The position numbers and the translations under genes are program-made. The notes beneath the pieces were generated by a model. The model saw only the letters and a program-made list of their open reading frames with translations, was not told the origin of the DNA and ran no database searches. A stretch of DNA of 64,000 nucleotides from Vallitalea sp. Its GTDB lineage: Bacteria > Bacillota > Clostridia > Lachnospirales > Vallitaleaceae. This document shows positions 8,161 to 16,992 of the stretch, piece after piece; position 1 is the stretch's first letter, and each line of letters opens with the position of its first letter. The stretch covers positions 1 through 64,000 of the forward strand of contig JAOASG010000020.1 of assembly GCA_025210235.1 (NCBI GenBank), in the 5' to 3' direction.

Positions 8161-9281
8161 TGAGAGCTATAGGGGTTATTCTTACTGGAGGAAAAAGAGA
8201 GACATTACATGAACTAACCAACAACAGAGCATTAGATGCCATGCCCATTGCAGGGTGTTATAGAGTAATAGATTTTTCTTTAAGTAATATGACTAATTCA
8301 GGGATAAAAAAAGTAGCTGTTATAACGCAATATAACTCACGTCCTCTTATAGAACATTTAAGTTCTTCAAAATGGTGGGATTTTGGGAGGAAACAAGGCG
8401 GGTTATTTATTTTTGGACCATATAGATCTAAAGATTCTAGTTTATGGTATAGAGGGACTGCAGATACAATTTTTCAGAACTTAGATTTTTTGAAAAATAG
8501 TCATGAACCTTATGTAATTATATCTTCGGGTAATGTAGTATGCAAAATTGATTATAATAAAATATTACAGTACCATGTAGATAAAAGAGCGGATATTACA
8601 ATTGTTTGTAAAGATTTAAAAAATGAAAAAAAAGATCTAAAAAGATTTGGAATTGTTCAATTAGATAATGAAAATAGAATAGTTGATTTTGAAGAAAAAC
8701 CTTTAGAACCTCAAGGAAGTATTGTATCTACAGGTATTTATATAGTTAGGAGAAGACTTCTAATTGAGTTAATTGAAGAAATAGCTAAGCAAGAGAGATA
8801 TGATTTTGTTAATGATATTATTTTTAGATATAGAAAGAAAAAGAAAATATACGCTTATATGCATGATGAATACTTTAATGCTATAGGTAATATAGATTCT
8901 TATTATAGTTGCAATATGGATTTTTTAGAACATATAAATAGAGATTATTTTTTTAAAAAGTTTCCTTATATTTCGTCTAAAGTACAAGATGAACCTCCAG
9001 CTAAGTATAATTATGGTGCTATAGTATCTAATAGTTTGATAGCAGGAGGATGTATACTAAATGGAAATGCAAATAATTCTATACTTTTTAGTAAAGTGTT
9101 TATTGGAAAAAATACATCAATAACCAATTCTATTATACTGGATGGTGCTTATATTGGTAATAATTGTACCATTGAAAATTGCATAGTGGATACCAATACA
9201 TTTATATCAGATGGTTGTATTTATAGCGGTTCAAAAGAAAAAATCAAAATAGTTGTAAATAGAGAATCCATATATATGTAG
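8160..9281 (+). CDS. glgD: ADP-glucose pyrophosphorylase regulatory-type subunit GlgD
   Basis: Paralogue of GlgC, 373 residues, with the same nucleotidyltransferase plus beta-helix layout. The active site is eroded: GlgC has [10 protein letters not shown], whereas this protein has SGNVVCKIDY, placing Asn125 where the catalytic Asp should be, and the P-loop-like GGQGSR is GGKRET. Firmicute GlgD proteins are known to be poorly active or inactive partners that modify GlgC in a mixed tetramer, and the sequence fits that. The start codon overlaps the glgC stop, and AAGGAGGAGG precedes it. Confidence 0.94.
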   Translation: MRAIGVILTGGKRETLHELTNNRALDAMPIAGCYRVIDFSLSNMTNSGIKKVAVITQYNSRPLIEHLSSSKWWDFGRKQGGLFIFGPYRSKDSSLWYRGTADTIFQNLDFLKNSHEPYVIISSGNVVCKIDYNKILQYHVDKRADITIVCKDLKNEKKDLKRFGIVQLDNENRIVDFEEKPLEPQGSIVSTGIYIVRRRLLIELIEEIAKQERYDFVNDIIFRYRKKKKIYAYMHDEYFNAIGNIDSYYSCNMDFLEHINRDYFFKKFPYISSKVQDEPPAKYNYGAIVSNSLIAGGCILNGNANNSILFSKVFIGKNTSITNSIILDGAYIGNNCTIENCIVDTNTFISDGCIYSGSKEKIKIVVNRESIYM

Positions 9282-9324
9282 TTCAGATAAATAATTATAT
9301 AATATTTAATTATACAAAAAAACA

Positions 9325-9353
9325 TTGAACTTTTCTCTAATATGTAATATAAT
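9325..9353 (+). promoter_or_regulatory. sigma-A-type promoter of spoVG
   Basis: TTGAAC (9325-9330), a 17-bp spacer, then TATAAT (9348-9353). The start of transcription would fall near 9360, giving a leader of about 90 bases before the spoVG start. Confidence 0.75.
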
Positions 9354-9401
9354 TATTGTGAGCAATTGCAAAAGATTATATTTATGTCGTAAAGGTGGGA
9401 G

Positions 9402-9440
9402 GGGGATGCTTCCCCTTAACAACAAAGTTACGGAAAGGGG
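9402..9440 (+). promoter_or_regulatory. spoVG leader with two mutually exclusive hairpins
   Basis: GGGGA (9402-9406) can pair with TCCCC (9411-9415) around a 4-base loop. Alternatively CCCCTT (9412-9417) can pair with AAGGGG (9435-9440), which is the Shine-Dalgarno sequence of spoVG. The two pairings share the C tract, so the first would free the ribosome site and the second would hide it. Confidence 0.5.
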
Positions 9441-9447
9441 TTAACAC

Positions 9448-9750
9448 ATGCAAATAACAGATGTGAGAATAAGAAAAGTTGCAAAAGATGGAAAGATGAA
9501 AGCAGTAGTTTCAGTTACTTTTGATAATGAATTTGTTGTTCATGATATAAAAGTAATTGAAGGAGAAAAGGGATTGTTTATAGCAATGCCAAGTCGTAAG
9601 GCATTAGACGGAGAGTTTAGAGATATTGCTCATCCAATTAATTCTGAAACAAGAGAAAAAATTCAGAAATGCGTATTAGAAAAATACGAAACTCTTATAC
9701 TTAGCAACGATGATACAGCTGACGAAATTGCAGTATCATTTGAAGAATGA
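9448..9750 (+). CDS. spoVG: septation/sporulation regulator SpoVG
   Basis: Small nucleic-acid-binding regulator, 100 residues. It begins [11 protein letters not shown], contains [20 protein letters not shown] and the PSRK element, and has an acidic C-terminal tail, all typical of SpoVG. In Bacillus it affects asymmetric septation, and in other Firmicutes capsule and virulence genes, by binding RNA or DNA. AAAGGGG lies 7 bases before the ATG. It has its own promoter, structured leader and perfect terminator, so it is a single-gene transcript upstream of glmU, as in Bacillus. Confidence 0.97.
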   Translation: MQITDVRIRKVAKDGKMKAVVSVTFDNEFVVHDIKVIEGEKGLFIAMPSRKALDGEFRDIAHPINSETREKIQKCVLEKYETLILSNDDTADEIAVSFEE

Positions 9751-9755
9751 TTTAT

Positions 9756-9785
9756 AAGGCACTTCATATGAAGTGCCTTTTTTTT
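9756..9785 (+). terminator. terminator of spoVG
   Basis: A perfect palindrome, GGCACTTCATATGAAGTGCC, followed by eight T. Confidence 0.95.
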
Positions 9786-9814
9786 GGGATTTTACTGGGA
9801 TTTTAAGTTATATC

Positions 9815-9843
9815 TTGCATATATTTAATAAGTAGTGTAAAAT
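9815..9843 (+). promoter_or_regulatory. sigma-A promoter of glmU
   Basis: TTGCAT (9815-9820), 17-bp spacer, TAAAAT (9838-9843), 39 bases before the chosen start. Confidence 0.7.
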
Positions 9844-9882
9844 AATTAGGGTTAATTAAAACCTTAAAGGTGGTGTATGTTA

Positions 9883-11244
9883 ATGAACGGATTAAAAGCA
9901 GTTATACTAGCAGCAGGTGCAGGTACTAGAATGCATTCTAAATTACCGAAAGTAGTGCACAAAATTCTAGATAAGACTATGTTAGATTATGTTATAGAAG
10001 CAGCTATGGAAGCTGGAGCTGAAGATATTTGCGTGGTCGTTGGGCATCAAAGTGATATTGTTAAAGACGAAGTATCTTATGATGTACAATTTGTGCTACA
10101 AAAAGAACAATTAGGAACTGGACACGCAGTAATGATGGCAAAAGATTTTATTGGTGATGAAGGCAATGTATTAATACTTTTTGGAGATACACCATTAATA
10201 ACAGGAGATACTTTATCAAAAATGGTAAATTATCATATAGAACATAAAAATGCAGTAACTCTTTTGTCTACAATCGTAGATGATCCTACAGGTTATGGTA
10301 GAATTGTAAGAGATGAAACACATACATTTATTAGAAGCGTAGAACATAAAGATGCATCTGAAAAAGAAAAGATGATAAAAGAAATAAATTCAGGAATGTA
10401 TTGCTTTGATGCTAAGCATCTTAACGATTCATTAAAAACATTGAATAATAATAATGCACAGGGAGAATATTATCTACCAGATACGTTAAAGACTATTATG
10501 GCTAAACAGTTAAATGTTAATGCTATGATTTGTGATATATATGAAGATATCTTAGGTGTTAATTCTAGACTTCAATTATATCAAGCAAATCAAATTATGC
10601 AAAAGAGAATAAATTATAAACATATGGAAAAAGGGGTAACTATAATAAATCCTACAAATACTTATATTAGTAAAGATACTAAGATTAGTTCTGATACTAT
10701 TATTTACCCTAATACATATATTGAAGGCAAAACTGAAATAAAGAAAAATTGTATAATAGGACCTAATACTAGAATTATTAATTCGTATATTGGAGATAAT
10801 GTAAATATTGAATCATCAACGATACTTGAAAGTAATATTAATAACAATACAACTGTAGGCCCTTATGCATATATTAGACCAAATTCACATATTGGAGAAA
10901 ATGTAAAAATAGGTGACTTTGTAGAAATTAAAAACTCTACTATTGGTAATAATACAAAAGTTTCTCATTTAACATATATTGGTGATGCTGATGTAGGAAG
11001 TAAAGTTAATTTTGGATGTGGAACAGTTATTGTTAATTATGACGGCGTAAATAAACATAGAACTGTTATTAAAGATAACGCTTTTATTGGTTGTAATACA
11101 AATTTAGTATCACCTGTAACAGTAGAAAATAGTGCTTATACAGCCGCAGGTTCAACTATTACTAAAGATGTGCCTGCATATTCTCTAGGTATAGGTAGGG
11201 CTAGGCAAATAAACAAAGAAAAATGGGTAAATAAAAAAAGATAA
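9883..11244 (+). CDS. glmU: bifunctional UDP-GlcNAc pyrophosphorylase / glucosamine-1-P acetyltransferase
   Basis: Makes UDP-GlcNAc for the cell wall in two steps. The N-terminal uridylyltransferase domain (about 1-230) has LAAGAGTRMHSKLPKVVHKI and GTGHAVMMAK; the C-terminal acetyltransferase is a left-handed beta-helix (about 250-453) with many hexapeptide repeats and the acetyl-CoA-site pattern VNYDGVNKHRT. I prefer the ATG at 9883 over that at 9877 because AGGTGG is then 9 rather than 3 bases away, giving 453 residues. The order spoVG-glmU-prs matches Bacillus, but here a hairpin separates glmU from prs. Confidence 0.97.
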   Translation: MNGLKAVILAAGAGTRMHSKLPKVVHKILDKTMLDYVIEAAMEAGAEDICVVVGHQSDIVKDEVSYDVQFVLQKEQLGTGHAVMMAKDFIGDEGNVLILFGDTPLITGDTLSKMVNYHIEHKNAVTLLSTIVDDPTGYGRIVRDETHTFIRSVEHKDASEKEKMIKEINSGMYCFDAKHLNDSLKTLNNNNAQGEYYLPDTLKTIMAKQLNVNAMICDIYEDILGVNSRLQLYQANQIMQKRINYKHMEKGVTIINPTNTYISKDTKISSDTIIYPNTYIEGKTEIKKNCIIGPNTRIINSYIGDNVNIESSTILESNINNNTTVGPYAYIRPNSHIGENVKIGDFVEIKNSTIGNNTKVSHLTYIGDADVGSKVNFGCGTVIVNYDGVNKHRTVIKDNAFIGCNTNLVSPVTVENSAYTAAGSTITKDVPAYSLGIGRARQINKEKWVNKKR

Positions 11245-11248
11245 TTTA

Positions 11249-11292
11249 TATAAGGAAATTGTTTCTTAGTAGAAATAGTTTCCTTATATTTT
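11249..11292 (+). terminator. terminator between glmU and prs
   Basis: TATAAGGAAA and TTTCCTTATA form a perfect 10-bp stem that extends imperfectly inward and ends in four T. Confidence 0.75.
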
Positions 11293-11348
11293 GAAAATAT
11301 ATTAGGTAATTGCAAAATTACTTATAAAAATACTATAGGAGGATTCAT

Positions 11349-12314
11349 ATGACAAGTAAAATTAGGAACAATGACGGCATTAAAATTTTTTCATGTAATG
11401 CTAACCCCCAATTAGCTAAAGCAATAGCAGCTGATTTAGGTTTAACACTAGGAGCTGCTGATGTGGGGCAATTTAGTGATGGTGAAACGTATGTGAAGAT
11501 TGACGAAATTGTTCGTGGTGTAGATTGCTATATAGTTCAACCTACATCTAGTCCAGTAAATGATAATTTAATGGAACTGTTAATTATGATTGATGCATTA
11601 AGAAGAGCTTCAGCAGGTAGAATTACAGCAGTAATTCCTTACTATGGATATGCAAGACAAGATAGAAAAACAAGAGCAAGAGATCCAATTAGTGCTAGAA
11701 TGGTGGCTGATTTAATACAATCAGCTGGTGCTGACAGGGTATTAGTTATGGATTTACATTGTGCTCAGATTCAAGGATTTTTTACAATTCCTGTAGATCA
11801 TATGTTGGGTTCTCCATTACTTGTAAAATATTATAAAGAAAAATTTGCAAATGATATGAACAATATTGCAATGGTTTCACCAGATATTGGAAGTGTTAAA
11901 AGAACGCGTACTTTTGCAGAAAAATTAGATATACCAATGGCAATTATCGATAAAAGAAGACCAGAGGATAATGTTTCAGAGGTCATGAATATTATTGGTA
12001 ATATTGAAGGGAAAAAAGTTATTTTAGTTGATGATATGATAGATACTGCAGGAACTATATGTAATGCTGTAAATGCTCTAAAGGAACAAGGAGCTTTAGA
12101 AGTCTATGCGTGTTGTACACATGCAGTATTATCAGGACCAGCAATAGAAAGAATTCAAAAGTCACAAATTGATGAATTAGTTGTACTAGATACAATTGTA
12201 CTTCCAGAGGAAAAGAAAATCGATAAAATTAAACAGTTATCAGTTGCACAAATTCTTGCAGAAGCGATACATAGAATACATTGCAACAAATCTGTTTCTA
12301 AGTTATTTGGTTAA
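11349..12314 (+). CDS. prs: ribose-phosphate pyrophosphokinase
   Basis: Makes PRPP from ribose 5-phosphate and ATP; PRPP feeds purine, pyrimidine, His, Trp and NAD synthesis and is the effector of the PurR encoded nearby. The 321 residues include [19 protein letters not shown] (the flexible loop and signature), [13 protein letters not shown], and the PRPP-binding loop [13 protein letters not shown] 11349 follows ATAGGAGGA. A structured terminator region follows, so it seems to be a single-gene unit. Confidence 0.97.
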   Translation: MTSKIRNNDGIKIFSCNANPQLAKAIAADLGLTLGAADVGQFSDGETYVKIDEIVRGVDCYIVQPTSSPVNDNLMELLIMIDALRRASAGRITAVIPYYGYARQDRKTRARDPISARMVADLIQSAGADRVLVMDLHCAQIQGFFTIPVDHMLGSPLLVKYYKEKFANDMNNIAMVSPDIGSVKRTRTFAEKLDIPMAIIDKRRPEDNVSEVMNIIGNIEGKKVILVDDMIDTAGTICNAVNALKEQGALEVYACCTHAVLSGPAIERIQKSQIDELVVLDTIVLPEEKKIDKIKQLSVAQILAEAIHRIHCNKSVSKLFG

Positions 12315-12355
12315 AAGTTGACTATTATTAAAAATTATGTAAATATAGTTGTAAG

Positions 12356-12424
12356 GCCCTAGTAAATAAAGGAAACTGATAGACTTTTCAGTGCCCTAAG
12401 TGAGTGCTAGGGCTTTTGTTTTTT
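12356..12424 (+). terminator. complex terminator between prs and pth
   Basis: GCCCTA occurs twice (12356-12361 and 12393-12398) and either copy can pair with TAGGGC (12408-12413), which runs into a T-rich tail. The near copy gives a compact terminator hairpin; the distant copy gives a long stem enclosing ACTGA/TCAGT. Confidence 0.75.
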
Positions 12425-12453
12425 TATAATTATTGAAAAGAAAGGTGATATAT

Positions 12454-13035
12454 ATGTTTATAATCGTTGGATTAGGTAATCCAGGTATGAAATATACTGC
12501 TACAAGACATAATGTTGGATTTGAAGTAATCGAAAGATTAGCATTTGAAAATAATATAAAATTAAATAAGAAAAAATTCAATGCAATATTAGGTAGTGGA
12601 GTTATTGGAGGGGAAAAAGTTATATTAGTTCAGCCACAGACATATATGAATTTAAGTGGTGAAAGTATTAGACCTTTAATGGATTTTTATAAATGTAGTG
12701 AAGAAAACCTAATAGTTGTATATGATGATATTTGTTTTGAAATTGGTACAATAAGATTAAGGAAAAAAGGAAGCGCTGGTGGGCATAATGGTGTTAAAAA
12801 TATAATTAAACATATTGGTACCAATGAGTTTAAGAGAGTACGAGTAGGTGTAGGAAGTAAAAGTCCAGAATGGGATTTAAAAGATCACGTATTGAGTAGA
12901 TTTGATGATGATGAAATGGGAAAAATAGTTTTAGAAATAAAAAGAGCTAGTGAAGCTATTGAAAATATACTATCTAAAGGAATGGATAAAGCTATGAATA
13001 TGTATAATGTTAAAATTAAACAAGACGAATGTTAA
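12454..13035 (+). CDS. pth: peptidyl-tRNA hydrolase
   Basis: Releases tRNA from stalled peptidyl-tRNAs. The sequence starts MFIIVGLGNPGMKYTATRHN, with the catalytic His in RHNVGF, and has PQTYMNLSGES, DDICFEIGTIRLRKKGSAGG and GHNGVKNI, all family signatures. I use the ATG at 12454 (193 residues), which has AAAGGTGA 6 bases before it; the in-frame TTG at 12433 adds residues not found in the family. In Bacillus pth also sits just upstream of mfd; here a germination operon is inserted between them. Confidence 0.97.
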   Translation: MFIIVGLGNPGMKYTATRHNVGFEVIERLAFENNIKLNKKKFNAILGSGVIGGEKVILVQPQTYMNLSGESIRPLMDFYKCSEENLIVVYDDICFEIGTIRLRKKGSAGGHNGVKNIIKHIGTNEFKRVRVGVGSKSPEWDLKDHVLSRFDDDEMGKIVLEIKRASEAIENILSKGMDKAMNMYNVKIKQDEC

Positions 13036-13132
13036 TATTTGCTTAGTTTTTAGTATAATTATTATGTTTTTGGAGTAAAATAACTGCATATAGATTTTGA
13101 TTGAAATAGTAGCTTAAATAGGTGATATAATA

Positions 13133-14578
13133 GTGAATAAAAATCAGTTGACAGTTAACCTAGAAGATAATATTAACATTATAAATTCTTATTTCCCAAA
13201 TAATGCTTACCTTAAAACAAGAGAATTAACTTTATATGGGAATTTGGAATGTGTAATAATGTATATTGATGGACTAACAGATAAAGATAGTATGGAAAAG
13301 CATATTATTTTTCCCTTATTGTTTAAATTAGATACTAAAGTATATAAAGAAGATTCACCAGCATATTATATTTCAAAAAGATATATATCTATAAATTCAA
13401 TGGAATTATTATCCGATGCGTATAAAATAAGTGAAAAATTAAAAAGGGGACAATCCCTTATTTTGATTGAGAATGATGAGAAAGGTATAGTATGTGATAC
13501 TAATAAAAATAATTTTAAGAAAAATGCTGATCCTAAAATAGAAGAAAATTTAAAAGGCGGGAAAAGTGCTTTTGTAGAAAATGTAAAAATTAATACATCT
13601 ATGATACAAGAGAAAATAGTTAATGATAACCTTATCATAGAACAGTATATATTTGGAAAACAGAATAAAACTGAATCAGTTTTAATTTATTTAGATAATA
13701 TAATAGATAGCAATGTATTAAGTAAAATAAAAAAAGAATTAAATAAAGTAGATTCAGATTATATTCCTGATACAGGATATTTAATGAAATATATTGGAAA
13801 GAATAAATACTGCATTTTTCCACAATATAAAACAGTAGAAAAGCCTGATAAAGCGGTATCGGATATTATTCAAGGAAAAGCAGTTGTTTTTGTCAATGGA
13901 TGTGCATATGGGGTTATAATACCAACTACTTTTATAGAGTTTTTTCAATCATTTGAAGATTATTCTAATAACATAATACTTGCCAATTTTGATAGATGCT
14001 TAAGATTTATGGCAGTATTTATTATATTATTAACGTCTCCCTTATATCTTACTTTAATTTCTTATAACATTGAGCTAATACCAAGAGCTCTTATTAATAT
14101 AATCGCAGACTCTAGAAAAGATATACCACTACCACCATTCCTTGAAATTTTTGTAATGGAACTAATTATAGAATTTTTAAGGGAAGGAGGACTTAGGCTA
14201 CCATCAAAAGTTGGTCAAACAATGAGTATTATAGGGGGTATAATTCTTGGACAAGCAGCAATAGAGTCAAGGCTTGTAAGTCCTGCTACATTAGTAATTA
14301 TTTCAATATCTGTAATTTGTACATTTCTTATACCTATATATGAGATGAGTCTAGCTATTAGATTATATAAATTTATTATGTTAATATTAGCGCAGATATT
14401 AGGGCTCTTTGGAATTATAATAGGTTTATATTTTATAATTGCTTATTTAATAAGCTTAGAAAATTATGGAGTTCCTTATTTTTTGCCATTAGCACCTATG
14501 AAACATAGATTATTAAAAGATAGTATTATTAGAAAACCGTTAAAAGATATTAATAAAATGCCTAAAAGTATAAATTAG
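13133..14578 (+). CDS. GerA-family spore germination protein, A subunit
   Basis: Inner-membrane subunit of a nutrient germinant receptor, 481 residues. A large soluble N-terminal domain (about 1-285) is followed by membrane helices (from about 290) and the conserved patch DIPLPPFLEIFVMELIIEFLREGG written here in parts: PPFLEIF and LIIEFLREGG, then LRLP. The GTG at 13133 follows AGGTGATA. It is the first gene of an A-B-C receptor operon lying between pth and mfd. The receptor would act in the spore inner membrane. Which nutrient it senses cannot be read from sequence, and gerA, gerB and gerK types cannot be told apart here. Confidence 0.93.
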   Translation: MNKNQLTVNLEDNINIINSYFPNNAYLKTRELTLYGNLECVIMYIDGLTDKDSMEKHIIFPLLFKLDTKVYKEDSPAYYISKRYISINSMELLSDAYKISEKLKRGQSLILIENDEKGIVCDTNKNNFKKNADPKIEENLKGGKSAFVENVKINTSMIQEKIVNDNLIIEQYIFGKQNKTESVLIYLDNIIDSNVLSKIKKELNKVDSDYIPDTGYLMKYIGKNKYCIFPQYKTVEKPDKAVSDIIQGKAVVFVNGCAYGVIIPTTFIEFFQSFEDYSNNIILANFDRCLRFMAVFIILLTSPLYLTLISYNIELIPRALINIIADSRKDIPLPPFLEIFVMELIIEFLREGGLRLPSKVGQTMSIIGGIILGQAAIESRLVSPATLVIISISVICTFLIPIYEMSLAIRLYKFIMLILAQILGLFGIIIGLYFIIAYLISLENYGVPYFLPLAPMKHRLLKDSIIRKPLKDINKMPKSIN

Positions 14579-14594
14579 GGAGTGAGTATTATAG

Positions 14595-15668
14595 TTGAAT
14601 AAAGATACTATAACCAGAAATCAATATATGTTTATTATAGTGGGAAATATGATTGGAATTGGAATAGCTTTTTTAGGAACATCTTCTGCTGTAATAGCTT
14701 ATCAAGATGCATGGATTTCTACTTTGTTTTGTGGAATTTATCCCTTAATTATTGTAATTTCCGCATATGTAATTGATAAAAAATCAAATCATGATGATTT
14801 TTGGAATATTTTAAAAACAGTTTATGGAGAAATTATTGCATATATTATTATATTAGTATTTATCATATATTACATTACTCTATTTACTAGTGTTGTAGCT
14901 GGATTTACTAATATTCTTAACCAAACAATTGTAAGTTTTTTACAACCTTATTATATTATAATACCATCTATTCTAATAATTACTTTTGTAACGATAAAAG
15001 GATTATATATGGTTGGAAGATTATGTGAGCTATACTTCTATTTTATTGTATTATTTGTAGTAATACTTATGATATTTATTCCAAAAGGGTCAGTAATAAA
15101 TATCCAACCTGTTTTTCATTCGTTTAAAAATATTTCAAAAGGTACAATAATAAACTTTAGTCAATATTCATTAGTCGAGATAAGTTTTATTACTATTAGC
15201 AAAGTTACTAACCATAAACATACATTAAAATCAGGTATTATGGCTTGTGTTTTTACAATAATTATTTATACATTTATAGTTTTTTTATTAATTTATAATT
15301 TAGGGTGGGAATTAACATCGAAGAATGATTATCCATTATTATATATGATAGGAACCCTATCAACTCCGGTAATTGCTAACTTTACATCTTTATATACCTT
15401 TTTGTGGGGATTAATTTTCTTGAATAATGTAAGTTGTAGTAGTTATTTTGTAACTTATTGTATTTCTAGTTGTTCTAAATTACCATATAAAAAAGCATGT
15501 TTATTATCATCTTGTATTATTATATTTACAACTTATTTTATGATTTCAGAGCATAATAGGATTGCTATAGAAGAAAAGTTAATTACTTTTTTTGTTGTAT
15601 TTTCAATAATATTTGGTATATTAACATCTATTTTAGTTCCAATTAGATATAGGAGTAAAAATAAATGA
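14595..15668 (+). CDS. GerA-family spore germination permease, B subunit
   Basis: Integral membrane protein of 357 residues with about ten hydrophobic segments, of the amino acid-polyamine-organocation-like GerAB family that forms the ligand-binding channel of the germinant receptor. The N-terminal pattern ITRNQYMFIIVGNMIGIGI is characteristic. The start is TTG 14595 after GGAGTGAG, 16 bases behind the A subunit gene. Its last four bases (ATGA) overlap the start of the C subunit gene, indicating coupled translation. Confidence 0.92.
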   Translation: MNKDTITRNQYMFIIVGNMIGIGIAFLGTSSAVIAYQDAWISTLFCGIYPLIIVISAYVIDKKSNHDDFWNILKTVYGEIIAYIIILVFIIYYITLFTSVVAGFTNILNQTIVSFLQPYYIIIPSILIITFVTIKGLYMVGRLCELYFYFIVLFVVILMIFIPKGSVINIQPVFHSFKNISKGTIINFSQYSLVEISFITISKVTNHKHTLKSGIMACVFTIIIYTFIVFLLIYNLGWELTSKNDYPLLYMIGTLSTPVIANFTSLYTFLWGLIFLNNVSCSSYFVTYCISSCSKLPYKKACLLSSCIIIFTTYFMISEHNRIAIEEKLITFFVVFSIIFGILTSILVPIRYRSKNK

Positions 15669-16834
15669 GAGTAATTAAATGTAGTTTTATTATGTGTGAA
15701 ATTATTTTTATATGTTTAATGTTATGCAGCTGTTATAATATGTATCCTATCGAAAATTTAGGTATATTATTAGGTATAGGATATGATATGGAATATGATG
15801 ATGATAAAATTGTTTTTGTAGATCCAGCAGAAATACCAATAATTAATAAAGAAAATAAGGAATCTATTGTCTATACTGGAAAAGGTAATACAATATATCA
15901 ATTAGTTCAAAATAGAATGAGTAAAATGCCTACAAAATTTACTGTAGGAACAGAACAAATTTCTATTATTAGTGAGAACAGAGCAAAAATAGGGATTAAG
16001 GATATCATAGATGTTATTTTTAGAGATACTAATTCAAACTTAAATTGCTTAATTGCTGTAAATAAAGGTAAATGTAAAGATTATTTAGATATGAACAACA
16101 AAACAGATGAAACTAATTCAATGATAATATATGATTTACTCACATTTTCACATTTTGCTAATTTTTTTCAAGAAAAAGTAACGGTTGCAGAATTATTTAA
16201 AATGTATTATCAAGAAGGAAGGAAAATATGTGTTCCATATATTGACATTAATAATAATAAACCTGAAATAACGGGAATAGCTTTATTTGACAAAGATAAA
16301 ATGGTATTTAAAGTACCAATAAATGAAGCTATTTACTTTAATATTTTAAAAAATGGTAAAGGAAAAGGATATCTATACTTATCTGCAAAAGAAGACTTAA
16401 GTTACTTTAATATTGAAGAGTTTAATGATTATTCATTAATAACAACACCCTCTGAACAAAATTACTTGGAAATTTATGCTGATAGTAAAAAAGATGTAAA
16501 AGTATCTATGATAGAAGGACGGTTAAAATATAATATCAATATTAGTATTTCGGGAGTGATTATGTGCAATACTTTAATTAACCAATATATAGATAAAGAT
16601 ACTATTGGCTTATTAGAAGAAGTATTTACAAAAAAAATAAAAGAACAATTGAATAAAGAAGTTTCAAAAATTCAACATGTATATCAAGATGATTATTTAG
16701 ATCTTGGGCAATATGCAGTTGCAAAATATGGTAGAAATAGTAAATATGCTAGTAAAGAGTATTTTGAGAGATCAATTATTGAGGTGGAAGTAAATGTTAC
16801 AATAAAATCAGTCGGTAGGAATAGCCGATTATAA
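15665..16834 (+). CDS. GerA-family germination lipoprotein, C subunit
   Basis: Ger(x)C lipoprotein, 389 residues. The signal peptide ends in the lipobox LCSC (Cys at about residue 23), so it should be anchored on the outer face of the spore inner membrane. The downstream sequence has the family pattern PIENLGILLGIGYD and a C-terminal domain with the long helix and VEVNVTIKSVG strand typical of GerAC. The start overlaps the B subunit stop by four bases. The three genes together encode a full A-B-C receptor. Confidence 0.92.
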   Translation: MRVIKCSFIMCEIIFICLMLCSCYNMYPIENLGILLGIGYDMEYDDDKIVFVDPAEIPIINKENKESIVYTGKGNTIYQLVQNRMSKMPTKFTVGTEQISIISENRAKIGIKDIIDVIFRDTNSNLNCLIAVNKGKCKDYLDMNNKTDETNSMIIYDLLTFSHFANFFQEKVTVAELFKMYYQEGRKICVPYIDINNNKPEITGIALFDKDKMVFKVPINEAIYFNILKNGKGKGYLYLSAKEDLSYFNIEEFNDYSLITTPSEQNYLEIYADSKKDVKVSMIEGRLKYNINISISGVIMCNTLINQYIDKDTIGLLEEVFTKKIKEQLNKEVSKIQHVYQDDYLDLGQYAVAKYGRNSKYASKEYFERSIIEVEVNVTIKSVGRNSRL

Positions 16835-16888
16835 ATGATGTATTTAAAAAATTGTAAACTTATTATATAATATATATAAGGTGACTAA

Positions 16889-16972
16889 ATGTATGGTAAG
16901 GTATGGTTAATACCTAATGGAGATAGTATAGGGAAAGTTGAGTTAGTAAGTAATGAAAAAATTTATATATAA
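16889..16972 (+). CDS. possible 27-residue leader peptide upstream of mfd
   Basis: A short frame from ATG 16889 to TAA 16972 with AAGGTGA 4 bases before it and a TATAAT-rich segment further upstream. The peptide starts MYGKVWLIPNGDSIG and has no hydrophobic stretch. It ends 20 bases before the mfd start. It could be a real small protein or an upstream reading frame affecting mfd; nothing else supports it. Confidence 0.3.
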   Translation: MYGKVWLIPNGDSIGKVELVSNEKIYI

Positions 16973-16992
16973 GATGATCAGGATGTGATAAC

